A stretch of DNA of 38,135 nucleotides from Clostridiales bacterium (GCA_015069565.1 SVIJ01000010.1:1-38135); one strand, 5' to 3'; counted from the first letter of the stretch, positions 22,143 through 30,281 are shown. Numbers and translations are program-made. The notes: generated from the letters alone by a model not told the origin.

Positions 22143-24241
22143 TTCTTCACCTTCTCTATCAGTTGGAATATCGTTCTTCTACGGTAAAAATCTACGTCGA
22201 TCACCTTGACAAGTAGCTGCTCGCCGATGGTGTAGCTTTCCTTTGATCCCTTCAATAAAAATCGTTCGGGGATACATTCATACGACCCAGGTATGGATTC
22301 AATGGGGATAAAGCCTTCAATCGTGTTGGGGAGCTCGGCAAAAATGCCGCGCGACGTGACCCCTGAAACAACAGCAACGAATTCTTCGCCTAGCCGTTCG
22401 CTCATATACATTGTCGTGTATAGTGCGTCGACTTCTCGTTCCGCTTCCGCAGCGTTGCGCTCGCGATCGGAAGACTTGCTTGCGGCTTCTTCCACAAATC
22501 CGCCGTACACTTCGCACGCCTGCGCGTATTTGCCGTTCAAAACGTCCTTGATGATGCGGTGAATACACAGGTCGGGATACCGACGAATGGGGGATGTGAA
22601 GTGGCAATAGCAATCGCTCGCCAGCCCAAAATGCCCGACGTTTTCGGGGGAATATCTTGCCTTTTGCATTGAGCGAAGCATTACTCGGTTGAGCACCGAA
22701 TAGGAAGGCAATTCTTCCGCGCTTTTCAAAAGATTTTGATAGTCGTAGGGGTGGACGTCGGTGACGTTAAACTTGGCTTTCAAGCCGAGCCCTTGTGCGA
22801 AATCGCGGAAGGACTGTGCCTTTTCTTCGCTCGGCTTTTCGTGGACACGGTAGACAAAGGGCGCTTCAATGGATTGCATAAAGCTTGCCACCGTTTCGTT
22901 GGCAAGTACCATGAACGCTTCGATGATTTCGTGCGAGAACTGCCGTTTGTAATCGGGAATCACGATCTCGTCGTCGATGAGCATAATTTTCGCTTCCTTG
23001 ACGTCCAGGGTGACGCTACCTTTTTTATGCCGCATTTGCTGTAAAATTTTGGTGAGTTCCGCAAAAGTGGCTACCATGTCTTGAACGTCGGCGTATTTTT
23101 GCAAGGTTTCTTCGTCACCGTCCAGCATTTTTGTGATTTCGGTATAGGTCATTTTATGCGTGGAGCGAATGATGCCCTCTACAATCTCGCTATCCACAAT
23201 CACGCCCTTTGCGTTGACTCGCATCAAGCAAGATAAGGTTAGACGGTCTTCCCCTTCGTTGAGAGAACAAATACCGTTGGAAAGGGCTTTGGGGAGCATC
23301 GGAAGTACGCGGTCGGGGAAATAGACGCTCGTGCCGCGCGACAAGGCTTCCTTGTCAAGGGGGGAGCGGTATTTGACGTAATGAGAAACGTCCGCGATAT
23401 GCACGCCCAAAAGATAGTCTTCGCCAACTTTTTCGATGGAAATAGCGTCGTCGATGTCACGCGTGTCTTCGCCGTCGATCGTCACGATAAGCTTATCGCG
23501 GAAATCCCGTCTTCCCAGCAGGTCGGAAGGGGTGATTCCGCGTTCTTCCTGTTTTTGCGCGGCTTCTTCTACGCCGTCGGGGAAGGTTTCGTGCAAGGAA
23601 TAGGAGCGGATAATTGAGAGCTCTTCCGCAAAAAAGTCTTCTTCGTCCCCAAGCACTTCGATAATCTCGCCGCTCGGCGCTTTGCCATGGGGGTATTCGG
23701 TGATTCTTGCCACCGCCTTGACGCCGCTTTTGATTTGGTGGCAACGGTGCAGGGGGATAAAGATTTCCGTAGAATACCGCTTTTCATCGGGCGTAAGATA
23801 GCCTGCGTAGCGGTCTTTCGTGAACGTGCCGACGATTTCGGTATAGCCGCGCTCTAAAATGCGGATAACTTCCGCTTCATCGCCGCTTTCGCTTCTTACT
23901 CGTTGCGCCAAAACGACGTCGCCGTGCAGAGCGCCCCGTAAAGCTCTGCGGGACAAAAAGTAGTCGTCGGGGTGTGCTTCTCGATCTCCGGGAACAAGGA
24001 AGGCAAAGCCACGTTCGTTGCCGCTAATTTTTCCTTTAATAAGCCCCAAAGCCGTTGCCGTTCCGTACCTGCCCCCGTTGTCTTCGTAGATCAAGCCTTC
24101 GTCAACGAGTGTATCCAGCACCTGTGTAAGGCGCTTTTTTTCGCGATAGGGGATGGCGAAAACACGGCAAATGTCGCTTGCCGTCATTCTATTGATTTTG
24201 CCTTCTTCAAAGGCTTGTAATAATTGTTGTCGAATATTCAT
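22139..24241 (-). CDS. rnr: Ribonuclease R
   Basis: Processive 3'-5' exoribonuclease of the RNB family, active on structured RNA and in trans-translation quality control. From ATG 24241 it has 700 residues, and an upstream TTG at 24253 would add only MEGA. GGAAGGAG lies unusually close (2 bases) to this ATG. Domains in order: winged-helix N terminus (DICRVFAIPYREKKRLTQVL), two cold-shock domains, the RNB catalytic domain with TIDGEDTRDIDDAISIEKV (metal-binding aspartates) and the signature HFTSPIRRYPDLCIHRII, and a C-terminal S1 domain (FVAVVSGVTSRGIFAELPNT). The coding strand at 24076–24063 carries a 13-base piece of the dispersed motif. Confidence 0.97.
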   Translation of the reverse strand: MNIRQQLLQAFEEGKINRMTASDICRVFAIPYREKKRLTQVLDTLVDEGLIYEDNGGRYGTATALGLIKGKISGNERGFAFLVPGDREAHPDDYFLSRRALRGALHGDVVLAQRVRSESGDEAEVIRILERGYTEIVGTFTKDRYAGYLTPDEKRYSTEIFIPLHRCHQIKSGVKAVARITEYPHGKAPSGEIIEVLGDEEDFFAEELSIIRSYSLHETFPDGVEEAAQKQEERGITPSDLLGRRDFRDKLIVTIDGEDTRDIDDAISIEKVGEDYLLGVHIADVSHYVKYRSPLDKEALSRGTSVYFPDRVLPMLPKALSNGICSLNEGEDRLTLSCLMRVNAKGVIVDSEIVEGIIRSTHKMTYTEITKMLDGDEETLQKYADVQDMVATFAELTKILQQMRHKKGSVTLDVKEAKIMLIDDEIVIPDYKRQFSHEIIEAFMVLANETVASFMQSIEAPFVYRVHEKPSEEKAQSFRDFAQGLGLKAKFNVTDVHPYDYQNLLKSAEELPSYSVLNRVMLRSMQKARYSPENVGHFGLASDCYCHFTSPIRRYPDLCIHRIIKDVLNGKYAQACEVYGGFVEEAASKSSDRERNAAEAEREVDALYTTMYMSERLGEEFVAVVSGVTSRGIFAELPNTIEGFIPIESIPGSYECIPERFLLKGSKESYTIGEQLLVKVIDVDFYRRRTIFQLIEKVKK
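24063..24076 (-). repeat. Dispersed motif, partial copy inside rnr
   Basis: On the minus strand GGGGGCAGGTACG plus one more G, 13 bases shared with the long form. It encodes GGRYG in the N-terminal helix-turn-helix, a position where a similar GRYG is usual, so coding constraint may partly explain it. Confidence 0.5.
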
Positions 24242-24265
24242 AGCTCCTTCCAAGAGATAGAGAAT

Positions 24266-24294
24266 AAAAATGGGCGGCTGTCAATAAGCCGCCC
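24266..24294 (-). terminator. Terminator between secG and rnr
   Basis: On the minus strand GGGCGGCT pairs perfectly with AGCCGCCC around a 7-base loop, then ATTTTTATT. It lies between secG and rnr, so rnr–smpB expression probably depends on read-through or a further start. Confidence 0.85.
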
Positions 24295-24316
24295 AAAAGG
24301 TTTTGTCTGATAGTAA

Positions 24317-24616
24317 TCAACCCCAAATTGCAGTGTTGTAGGGAACAACGAAGTAAATCACCGAGAAGACGAGAAGAATCACCAAGCAAATGATGGTCCA
24401 TTTCTTCATCTTGGATTCGAGCGACTTGCCTTTGTTCTTACCGAAGAAGGTTTCGGAAGAACCGCCGAGCGCGTCGATACCAGTAGAGTTCCCTTGCTGC
24501 AACAGGATCAGGATGATTGCTGCCAAAGCGGCGATTGCCATAATAACAACCGTGGCGATTGCGAGAATGTCACGGATGAGCAAAGCGGTTTCAGATGCTA
24601 ACAAATTGATAAACAT
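24317..24616 (-). CDS. secG: Preprotein translocase subunit SecG
   Basis: Small membrane subunit of the SecYEG channel. From ATG 24616 (AAAGGA 9 bases upstream) it has 99 residues. The longer frame upstream covers the promoter and is not coding. It has two hydrophobic helices (about residues 13–38, ILAIATVVIMAIAALAAIIL, and 71–92, WTIICLVILLVFSVIYFVV). Between them is the conserved loop LLQQGNSTGIDALGGSSETF followed by FGKNKGKS, which is diagnostic for SecG. It is slightly longer than the usual 70–80 residues at the N terminus. It has its own promoter upstream and a terminator downstream, in the standard position before rnr. Confidence 0.95.
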   Translation of the reverse strand: MFINLLASETALLIRDILAIATVVIMAIAALAAIILILLQQGNSTGIDALGGSSETFFGKNKGKSLESKMKKWTIICLVILLVFSVIYFVVPYNTAIWG

Positions 24617-24669
24617 AACGTTTTGTCCTTTTTGTGGTTTTCTTGTTCGGCGGGAAACCGCCAAAGCGC

Positions 24670-24712
24670 ATAATTCTTTATGAATTATAGCATACATACG
24701 AAAATATCGCAA
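24670..24712 (-). promoter_or_regulatory. Promoter of secG with overlapping palindrome
   Basis: Minus strand TTGCGA (24712–24707), a 17-base spacer, perfect TATAAT (24689–24684). ATAATTC (24670–24676) pairs perfectly with GAATTAT (24682–24688), so a palindrome overlaps the -10 box and start site, which could be an operator or a 5' hairpin. Confidence 0.8.
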
Positions 24713-24749
24713 GTATTTTTATGCCTTTTTATAAAAAAATTCACAAATC

Positions 24750-26324
24750 TTATTTTTTGATCAAGCTTTCGCCCGTCATTTCCTTCGGTTGTGCAATTTT
24801 CATCACGTCAAGAAGGGTGGGGGCAAGGTCGGCAAGAACACCGCCTTCGCGCAAGGATACGTTCTTGTATTCTTCGGAAACCAAGATTACGGGAACGGGG
24901 AAGGTCGTGTGCTGAGTGAATGCCGTAGCGCCGTCCGCAGCAACCATTTGGTCGGCGTTGCCGTGGTCTGCGGTGACAATCGCGCTGCCGCCCATCGCAA
25001 GGATCTTGTCGGTGACCTTTTTCACACATTCGTCCACCGCGTGTACCGCCTTAACCGCCGCGTCCATAATACCCGTATGGCCTACCATGTCGCAGTTTGC
25101 GAAGTTCAAAATTACGACGTCGTATTCGCCGCTATCCAGCTCTTCAAGTACTCTTTCGGTGACGGGATAAGCGCTCATTTCGGGTTGCAAATCGTACGTT
25201 GCTACCTTCGGAGAAGGGATTACGATACGCGTTTCGCCGTCTACAGGAGCTTCGAGCTTCGCGTTGAAGAAGAAGGTCACGTGCGCGTATTTTTCCGTTT
25301 CCGCGATGTGGAGCTGCTTCAAGCCCAAGGAGGAAAGATACTGGGGCAGGGTGTTGGTGATTTCATCGGGCGGGAATGCCACGCCGACGTTTTCGAAGGA
25401 AGAATCATACACCGCAAAGCCGACGTACGTGGGGGCAAGGAAGCCCGTTTTTCTTTCAAAACCGATCGTTTTGCCCGTCTTTTCGTCCACGGAAGGGAAC
25501 TTTGCCTGCGAGAACATACGGGAGATTTGTCTTGCTCTGTCGGGGCGGAAGTTGAAGCAAATAATGCTGTCACCCTTTTCGATGAGCGCAATAGGCTCGC
25601 CGTTCTTGGTGAGAGCGGTGGGAACGATAAACTCGTCCGTCACGCCTTCGGCGTAGGACGCAAGCGCGCAAGCTTCCGCCGTGCCTTCAAACTTTTTGCC
25701 TTCGCCAAGCGTCAGCATATCGTAAGCCTTTTGTTCTCTATCCCAGTTGTTGTCGCGGTCCATCGCGTAATATCTACCGCTAACGGATGCGATTGCGCCG
25801 AAGCCAAGCTCGTCCATCTTTGCTTGCAGGTCTTTCAAGAACCCTGCGCCCGAAGTGGGAGCAACGTCTCTGCCGTCGGTGAAAGCGTGTACGTACACGT
25901 TCTCTAAACCAAGATTTTTTGCCATTTCCACCAAGGCGTACAGGTGCTCGGTGTGGCTGTGAACCCCACCTGTCGATACTAAGCCGTACAGGTGCAGTTT
26001 CTTGCCGTTTGCTTTTGCGGCGTTCATCGCCTTCAAGAGCTGTTCGTTCTTAAAGAATTCGCCGTTGCGGATATCCTTCGTGATCTTGGTAAGGTCTTGG
26101 TAGACGATTCTACCTGCGCCGATGTTCAAGTGACCAACTTCGCTGTTGCCCATCTGACCGTCGGGAAGGCCAACGGACATACCGCTTGCGCCGATGATGG
26201 TGGAAGGGTATTCGCGTTGCAACTCCTTTACGTATTTGCTGCCGTCTGCTTCAATCGCATTGCCGTTTCTTGACGGATTGACGCCGTAGCCGTCCATAAT
26301 GATGATCGCATAAGGTTTTTTCAT
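24750..26324 (-). CDS. gpmI: 2,3-bisphosphoglycerate-independent phosphoglycerate mutase
   Basis: Glycolytic enzyme interconverting 3- and 2-phosphoglycerate, manganese dependent, alkaline phosphatase superfamily. It has 524 residues, slightly above the usual 510. Landmarks are AIIIMDGYGVNP (metal-binding Asp near residue 10), GQMGNSEVGHLNIGAGR (the phosphorylated serine), VHAFTDGRDVAPTSG, GRYYAMDRDNNWDR, FNFRPDRARQISR, NFANCDMVGHTG and VTADHGNADQM, so the active site is complete. AGGAGATAAGACA precedes the ATG. It follows tpiA, with a hairpin containing the dispersed motif in the gap. No clear terminator separates it from the secG promoter, and eno is absent. Confidence 0.97.
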   Translation of the reverse strand: MKKPYAIIIMDGYGVNPSRNGNAIEADGSKYVKELQREYPSTIIGASGMSVGLPDGQMGNSEVGHLNIGAGRIVYQDLTKITKDIRNGEFFKNEQLLKAMNAAKANGKKLHLYGLVSTGGVHSHTEHLYALVEMAKNLGLENVYVHAFTDGRDVAPTSGAGFLKDLQAKMDELGFGAIASVSGRYYAMDRDNNWDREQKAYDMLTLGEGKKFEGTAEACALASYAEGVTDEFIVPTALTKNGEPIALIEKGDSIICFNFRPDRARQISRMFSQAKFPSVDEKTGKTIGFERKTGFLAPTYVGFAVYDSSFENVGVAFPPDEITNTLPQYLSSLGLKQLHIAETEKYAHVTFFFNAKLEAPVDGETRIVIPSPKVATYDLQPEMSAYPVTERVLEELDSGEYDVVILNFANCDMVGHTGIMDAAVKAVHAVDECVKKVTDKILAMGGSAIVTADHGNADQMVAADGATAFTQHTTFPVPVILVSEEYKNVSLREGGVLADLAPTLLDVMKIAQPKEMTGESLIKK

Positions 26325-26341
26325 TGTCTTATCTCCTAAAA

Positions 26342-26381
26342 GTAGGGGGCAGGTACGCGTTTATTGCGCACACGCCCCCTA
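26342..26381 (-). repeat. Dispersed motif copy forming an intercistronic hairpin between tpiA and gpmI
   Basis: The plus strand holds GTAGGGGGCAGGTACGCGTT (26342–26361), the reference long copy. TAGGGGGC (26343–26350) pairs with GCCCCCTA (26374–26381), making a hairpin in the tpiA–gpmI transcript just before the gpmI Shine-Dalgarno sequence. It could damp or separate gpmI expression. The T-run after it is short (CTTTT). Confidence 0.75.
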
Positions 26382-26398
26382 AAAAATAGTCTAAAAAA

Positions 26399-27145
26399 TT
26401 ACTTGTCGAAGTTTACGATTGCCGCAAAGTCGGGTGCTTTCAAGGACGCGCCGCCGATCAAGCCGCCGTCGATTTCGGGCATAGCCATAAGCTCTTTGCA
26501 GTTGCCTGCGTTCATACTGCCGCCGTACTGGATACGGAGAGCCGCCGCGCAGTTGGGGCAGAACATTTCGCCAACCGTCTTACGGATGAATGCGATCGTT
26601 TCGTTTGCCTGTTCAGCCGTAGCGGTCTTGCCCGTGCCGATTGCCCATACGGGTTCGTATGCGATAACGATCTTGGAAATGTCTTCGATGCCCTTCAAGC
26701 CTTCGTGGATTTGCGCAGCAAGCACTTCTTCCGTCTTGCCCGTTTCTCTTTCTTCCAAGGATTCACCGATACAAACGATGGGGGTAAGACCAGCGTTGAG
26801 AGCGGTAAGCGTACGCTTGTTTACCGTTTCGTCCGTTTCGCCAAAGTACTGTCTGCGTTCGCTGTGACCGATGATAACGTATTCTACGTTATATTCCAAA
26901 AGCATCGCCGCAGAGATTTCGCCCGTGTAAGCGCCTTTTTCAGCAAAGTGTACGTTTTCAGCGCCGAGCTTGATGTTCGTACCCTTGATTGCTTCCGCGA
27001 TAGCGGGGATGTTGATTGCGGGAACGCATACGACAACGTCGCAGTTTGCTTCCGTGACAAGGGGAGCGATCGCCTTCACCAAAGCAACGCCTTGGGAAGC
27101 GGTGTTGTTCATTTTCCAGTTGCCTGCGATAATAGGTTTACGCAT
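26399..27145 (-). CDS. tpiA: Triosephosphate isomerase
   Basis: Interconverts dihydroxyacetone phosphate and glyceraldehyde 3-phosphate. It has 248 residues, the standard TIM barrel. The start RKPIIAGNWKMNNT carries the catalytic lysine. VIIGHSERRQYFGETD holds the catalytic histidine, VIAYEPVWAIGTGKTAT the catalytic glutamate and flexible loop 6, and LRIQYGGSMNAGNCKELM with IDGGLIGGASL the phosphate-binding loops. AGGAGAAAAAT precedes the ATG. It is the middle gene of pgk–tpiA–gpmI, separated from pgk by 78 bases with a hairpin. Confidence 0.98.
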   Translation of the reverse strand: MRKPIIAGNWKMNNTASQGVALVKAIAPLVTEANCDVVVCVPAINIPAIAEAIKGTNIKLGAENVHFAEKGAYTGEISAAMLLEYNVEYVIIGHSERRQYFGETDETVNKRTLTALNAGLTPIVCIGESLEERETGKTEEVLAAQIHEGLKGIEDISKIVIAYEPVWAIGTGKTATAEQANETIAFIRKTVGEMFCPNCAAALRIQYGGSMNAGNCKELMAMPEIDGGLIGGASLKAPDFAAIVNFDK

Positions 27146-27182
27146 AATATTTTTCTCCTAAAAAAGTATTTTATTCATATTG

Positions 27183-27206
27183 AGAGAGCGGTTTTTGCCG
27201 CTCTCT
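27183..27206 (-). other. Intercistronic 9-bp hairpin between pgk and tpiA
   Basis: AGAGAGCGG pairs perfectly with CCGCTCTCT around a 6-base loop. On the transcribed minus strand it is followed by CAATATGAATAAAA, not a U-run, so it is likely a processing or stabilising stem rather than a terminator. Confidence 0.6.
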
Positions 27207-27223
27207 GTCCGTTTCGTAAAAGA

Positions 27224-28540
27224 TTATTTGTCGTTCAAGCAAGCGATACCGGGAAGAACCTTGCCTTCGAAGAGTTCAAGCGAAGCGCCGCCGCCCGTGG
27301 AGATGTGGCTCATCTTGTCCGCATAGCCAAGGATCTGTACAGCCGCCGCGCTGTCGCCGCCGCCGATGATGGTGGTTGCCTTGCCGTAAACGGATGCAAG
27401 CGCCGCCGCTACCGCTTCCGTGCCCTTTGCAAGGGTGGGGTTTTCGAATACGCCCATAGGCCCGTTCCAAATTACCGACTTCGCGTCAGCCACTGCCGCC
27501 GAGAAGAGCTTAACCGTTTCAGGGCCGATGTCAAGACCCATCATGTCTGCGGGGATTGCCATGGAAGAAACCACTGTCGTTTCGATGGGAGCGTCGATGG
27601 GGTTGGGGAATGCCTTTGCCGCAACGGTGTCGATAGGAAGAAGGATCTTCTTACCAAGAGCCGCCGCTTTTGCAAGCATTTCCTTGCAGTATTCAATCTT
27701 TTCGTCGTCAACGAGCGAAGTACCGATTTCGCCGCCCTGTGCTTTGATGAAGGTGTAAGCCATACCGCCGCCGATGATCAGCGTGTCGCACTTTTCAAGC
27801 AGGTTGGAGATAACGTTGAGCTTGTCTGCAACCTTTGCGCCGCCAAGGATCGCAAGGAAAGGTCTTTCGGGATTTTCAAGCGTAGCCGCCATAACGGAGA
27901 GTTCCTTTTCAATCAGGAAACCGCAAGCCGCCGTCTTTACCAAGCCTTCTTCTACGATACCCGCCGTGGAAGCGTGGGAGCGGTGCGCCGTACCGAACGC
28001 GTCGTTTACGTAAACGTCTGCGAACGATGCAAGGGTAGCCATAAACTCGGGCGCTTTCTTTTCTTCGCCCTTGTGGAAACGAAGGTTTTCAAGGAGTACG
28101 CATTCGCCTTCCTTACAAGCCGCAACCTTTGCCTTTGCGTCTTCGCCTACAACGTCGGAAGCGAAGGTCACCTTGCCGTCCAAGAGCTCGTTGAGTCTTG
28201 CAGCAACGGGCGCAAGGGAGAGCTTTTTCACGTCCTTAGCAGCCTTTGCAAGGAATTCTTCGGTAGCCGCAGCCTGTTCCGATTCGGGAAGCGCCGCAAC
28301 CTTTGCTTTTTCTTTCTTCGTGAGTTCTACCTTCGCGTCAAACACGTTGTGGGGCTTGCCCATGTGCGAGCAAAGGATAACCTTCGCGCCCTGTTCCATC
28401 AAGTATTTGATGGTGGGGAGAGCGCCGATGATACGGTTTTCGTCGGTGATAACGCCGTCTTTCATAGGCACGTTAAAGTCACATCTAACCAGAACTTTTT
28501 TGCCTTTTACTTCAATGTCTTTTACGGTTTTCTTGTTCAT
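27224..28540 (-). CDS. pgk: Phosphoglycerate kinase
   Basis: ATP-generating glycolytic enzyme. It has 438 residues, about 40 more than the usual 395. The extra length is a charged, Ala/Lys/Glu-rich insertion about residues 65–110 between the substrate motif region ([13 protein letters not shown]) and [14 protein letters not shown]. Hallmarks are [16 protein letters not shown] (N-terminal signature), [47 protein letters not shown] and [15 protein letters not shown] with [14 protein letters not shown]. It is first in the pgk–tpiA–gpmI unit, transcribed from a consensus promoter with AAGGAGAAA before the ATG. gapA, often next to pgk, is absent. Confidence 0.97.
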   Translation of the reverse strand: MNKKTVKDIEVKGKKVLVRCDFNVPMKDGVITDENRIIGALPTIKYLMEQGAKVILCSHMGKPHNVFDAKVELTKKEKAKVAALPESEQAAATEEFLAKAAKDVKKLSLAPVAARLNELLDGKVTFASDVVGEDAKAKVAACKEGECVLLENLRFHKGEEKKAPEFMATLASFADVYVNDAFGTAHRSHASTAGIVEEGLVKTAACGFLIEKELSVMAATLENPERPFLAILGGAKVADKLNVISNLLEKCDTLIIGGGMAYTFIKAQGGEIGTSLVDDEKIEYCKEMLAKAAALGKKILLPIDTVAAKAFPNPIDAPIETTVVSSMAIPADMMGLDIGPETVKLFSAAVADAKSVIWNGPMGVFENPTLAKGTEAVAAALASVYGKATTIIGGGDSAAAVQILGYADKMSHISTGGGASLELFEGKVLPGIACLNDK

Positions 28541-28582
28541 TGTTTGAGATTTCTCCTTACAAATAATTTTTCATACGGATAT

Positions 28583-28611
28583 ATAATACCGCAAATTTCT
28601 TTTTTTGTCAA
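28583..28611 (-). promoter_or_regulatory. Consensus promoter of the pgk–tpiA–gpmI unit
   Basis: Minus strand TTGACA (28611–28606), a 17-base A-rich spacer, TATTAT (28588–28583). About 40 bases of leader precede pgk. Confidence 0.9.
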
Positions 28612-28613
28612 CT

Positions 28614-28630
28614 TTATTCTTATAGAATAA
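28614..28630. promoter_or_regulatory. 17-base palindrome between the divergent pgk and thyA promoters
   Basis: TTATTCT-TAT-AGAATAA is a perfect 7-3-7 palindrome, flanked on both sides by GTCAAC. It sits three bases upstream of the pgk -35 box and 26 bases upstream of the thyA -35 box, a typical place for a dimeric regulator. The binding protein is not identifiable from sequence. Confidence 0.5.
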
Positions 28631-28655
28631 GTCAACTTTTTTTGTCTTTCTGCTC

Positions 28656-28685
28656 TTGACGAACGGGTATGGGATATGCTATAAT
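28656..28685 (+). promoter_or_regulatory. Promoter of thyA
   Basis: TTGACG (28656–28661), an 18-base spacer, perfect TATAAT (28680–28685). The thyA ATG is 31 bases downstream of the -10 box. Confidence 0.88.
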
Positions 28686-28715
28686 AAACAGGATAATATA
28701 CAAGGGGTGATCGCT

Positions 28716-29546
28716 ATGAGCAGAGCCGATGAAATTTTTGCGCAAAATATGCAGGATATTATGGAAAATGGGTACTGGGACACCGAGCTGGACGTTCGTC
28801 CCCGTTGGGAAGACGGTGCGCCTGCGCATACCGTAAAGAAGTTCGGGATTGTCAACCGCTACAACTTGCAGGAAGAGTTCCCGATTTTGACCATTCGCCG
28901 TACCGCGTTTCGTTCGTGCGTGGATGAATTGCTTTGGATTTGGCAAAAAAAGAGCAACAACATCCACGATTTGAACTCCCACATTTGGGATAGCTGGGCG
29001 GATGAAAACGGCTCTATCGGCAAGGCGTACGGCTATCAGCTCGGCGTAAAGCATAAATATAAGGAAGGGGAGTTCGACCAAGTCGACCGTGTTTTGTACG
29101 ACTTGAAGCACAACCCCGCGTCCCGTCGCATCATGACCAACATCTATAATTTCCAAGACCTGCACGAAATGGGCTTGTATCCTTGCGCGTACTCGATGAC
29201 CTTCAACGTTTCGGGGGATACCCTGAACGGGATTTTGAACCAGCGCTCGAACGATATGCTCACGGCGAACAACTGGAACGTGGTGCAGTACGCAATTTTG
29301 CTGATTATGATGGCGCAGGTTTCGGGTTTGAAGGCAGGGGAGCTTGTGCACGTAATCGCAGATGCGCATATATACGATCGACATATTCCGCTCGTGAAGG
29401 AAGTGCTTTCTAAGCCCCGCCATAAAGCGCCTAAGCTCATCGTCGATCCGAACGTGACGAACTTCTACGACTTCACGGTGGATAGCTTCCAGCTTGTGGA
29501 TTATGAGTATGAAAAGTTAGAAGCAAAAATCCCCGTTGCAATTTGA
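28716..29546 (+). CDS. thyA: Thymidylate synthase (ThyA, clostridial type)
   Basis: Methylates dUMP to dTMP with methylenetetrahydrofolate. From ATG 28716 (AAGGGGTGATCGCT before it, start MSRADEIFAQNMQDIMENG) it has 276 residues. The upstream part of the open frame lies over the promoter. The catalytic cysteine is in LYPCAYSMTFNV, the place of the classical LPPCH, and LNQRSNDMLTANNWNVVQY and VIADAHIYDRHIPLV follow. The protein ends KIPVAI, the usual ThyA C terminus that closes over the active site. This LYPCAYS form is, from memory, the common one in Clostridia. It pairs functionally with folA downstream, which regenerates tetrahydrofolate from the dihydrofolate made here. Confidence 0.94.
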   Translation: MSRADEIFAQNMQDIMENGYWDTELDVRPRWEDGAPAHTVKKFGIVNRYNLQEEFPILTIRRTAFRSCVDELLWIWQKKSNNIHDLNSHIWDSWADENGSIGKAYGYQLGVKHKYKEGEFDQVDRVLYDLKHNPASRRIMTNIYNFQDLHEMGLYPCAYSMTFNVSGDTLNGILNQRSNDMLTANNWNVVQYAILLIMMAQVSGLKAGELVHVIADAHIYDRHIPLVKEVLSKPRHKAPKLIVDPNVTNFYDFTVDSFQLVDYEYEKLEAKIPVAI

Positions 29547-29667
29547 CGACGGATATGCGGCACAATCGTTCGTTGAACTTACGTTTCCCCTTGGTCACGT
29601 ACGTCTATGTACGCTCCCATCGGGGAAGCCGCGTTCGCCTGCGCTTGCTTGCATCTGCGCCGTCAAA
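29542..29667. repeat. 126-base imperfect palindromic element between thyA and folA
   Basis: The ends TTTGACGACGGATATGC (29542–29558) and GCATCTGCGCCGTCAAA (29651–29667) are complementary at 14 of 17 positions. Inside are TTCCCC/GGGGAA (29585–29590 and 29622–29627) and, at the centre, CGTAC-GTCTAT-GTACG (29598–29613). The whole can fold into one long interrupted stem. Its left end overlaps the thyA stop codon. There is no open frame worth calling and no T-run. It looks like a non-coding miniature inverted-repeat or REP-like element. Only one copy is in the window. Confidence 0.65.
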
Positions 29668-29707
29668 GTCGATGGTGATATGCGTTGAAAGATTTTAGGA
29701 GAAAATA

Positions 29708-30211
29708 ATGATAAAAGCGATTGTACACGCGGATAAGGAATGGGGAATCGGCAAGGACGGGGATATGATGTTTTCCCTGCCCAAGGATATGAAATTCTTC
29801 CGCGAAACCACCATGGGACATACCGTTGTTATGGGTGGTAAAACTCTGCGTTCTTTCCCGAATGGAAAGCCGCTCAAAAATCGGCTGAATATTGTAATTA
29901 GTAGGGGGCAGGTACGCGACGACTGTATAATAGTGCCTACCATGGACGCGTTGAAAAACGAGATGAAAGCCCGCCTTTTAGAAGGGGATATTTACGTAAT
30001 CGGTGGGGCGCAAATCTATCGCGAGCTGTTGCCCTATTGCCACGAAGCCTTGGTGACGAAGGTGGACGCCGTGGGCGGCGCGGATACCTTTTTCCCGAAT
30101 CTCGATGAGAACGAAAATTTTGTTTGCGTCTATGAGAGCGAGCCGATGGAAGACAACGGGCATACCATTCGATTCACGACGTATCAAAATAAAAACGTAA
30201 TATCGTTATAA
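29708..30211 (+). CDS. folA: Dihydrofolate reductase
   Basis: Reduces dihydrofolate to tetrahydrofolate with NADPH. It has 167 residues, the normal size. Motifs are IKAIVHADKEWGIGKDGDMM (the nucleotide and Met20 loop), SLPKDMKFFRETTMGHTVVM (the substrate acidic residue position with the helix), GGKTLRSFP, RLNIVISRG and IYVIGGAQIYRELLP, with the end DGHTIRF-like (EDNGHTIRFTTY). AGGAGAAAATA precedes the ATG. It is probably read with thyA across the palindromic element. Codons for SRGQVRD in a variable loop coincide with an exact 18-base copy of the dispersed motif. Confidence 0.95.
   Translation: MIKAIVHADKEWGIGKDGDMMFSLPKDMKFFRETTMGHTVVMGGKTLRSFPNGKPLKNRLNIVISRGQVRDDCIIVPTMDALKNEMKARLLEGDIYVIGGAQIYRELLPYCHEALVTKVDAVGGADTFFPNLDENENFVCVYESEPMEDNGHTIRFTTYQNKNVISL
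29901..29918 (+). repeat. Dispersed motif copy inside folA
   Basis: GTAGGGGGCAGGTACGCG is identical over 18 bases to 26342–26359. It encodes a surface loop after the beta strand LNIVIS, with the reading frame intact. Confidence 0.8.
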
Positions 30212-30212
30212 C

Positions 30213-30242
30213 AAAAATCCGCTATTTTTGGCGGATTTTTTT
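30213..30242 (+). terminator. Terminator after folA
   Basis: AAAAATCCGC pairs with GCGGATTTTT around an 8-base loop, with further T residues, two bases after the folA stop. Confidence 0.92.
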
Positions 30243-30281
30243 AATTCTATTAAAAAAGTTTGGGCAAGGGCTGTAAATTTC

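Noticed and set aside
26705..28630. 641-codon open frame on the plus strand opposite tpiA and pgk
   Set aside because: Antisense shadow of two highly conserved glycolytic genes. Its frame also runs across the pgk promoter.
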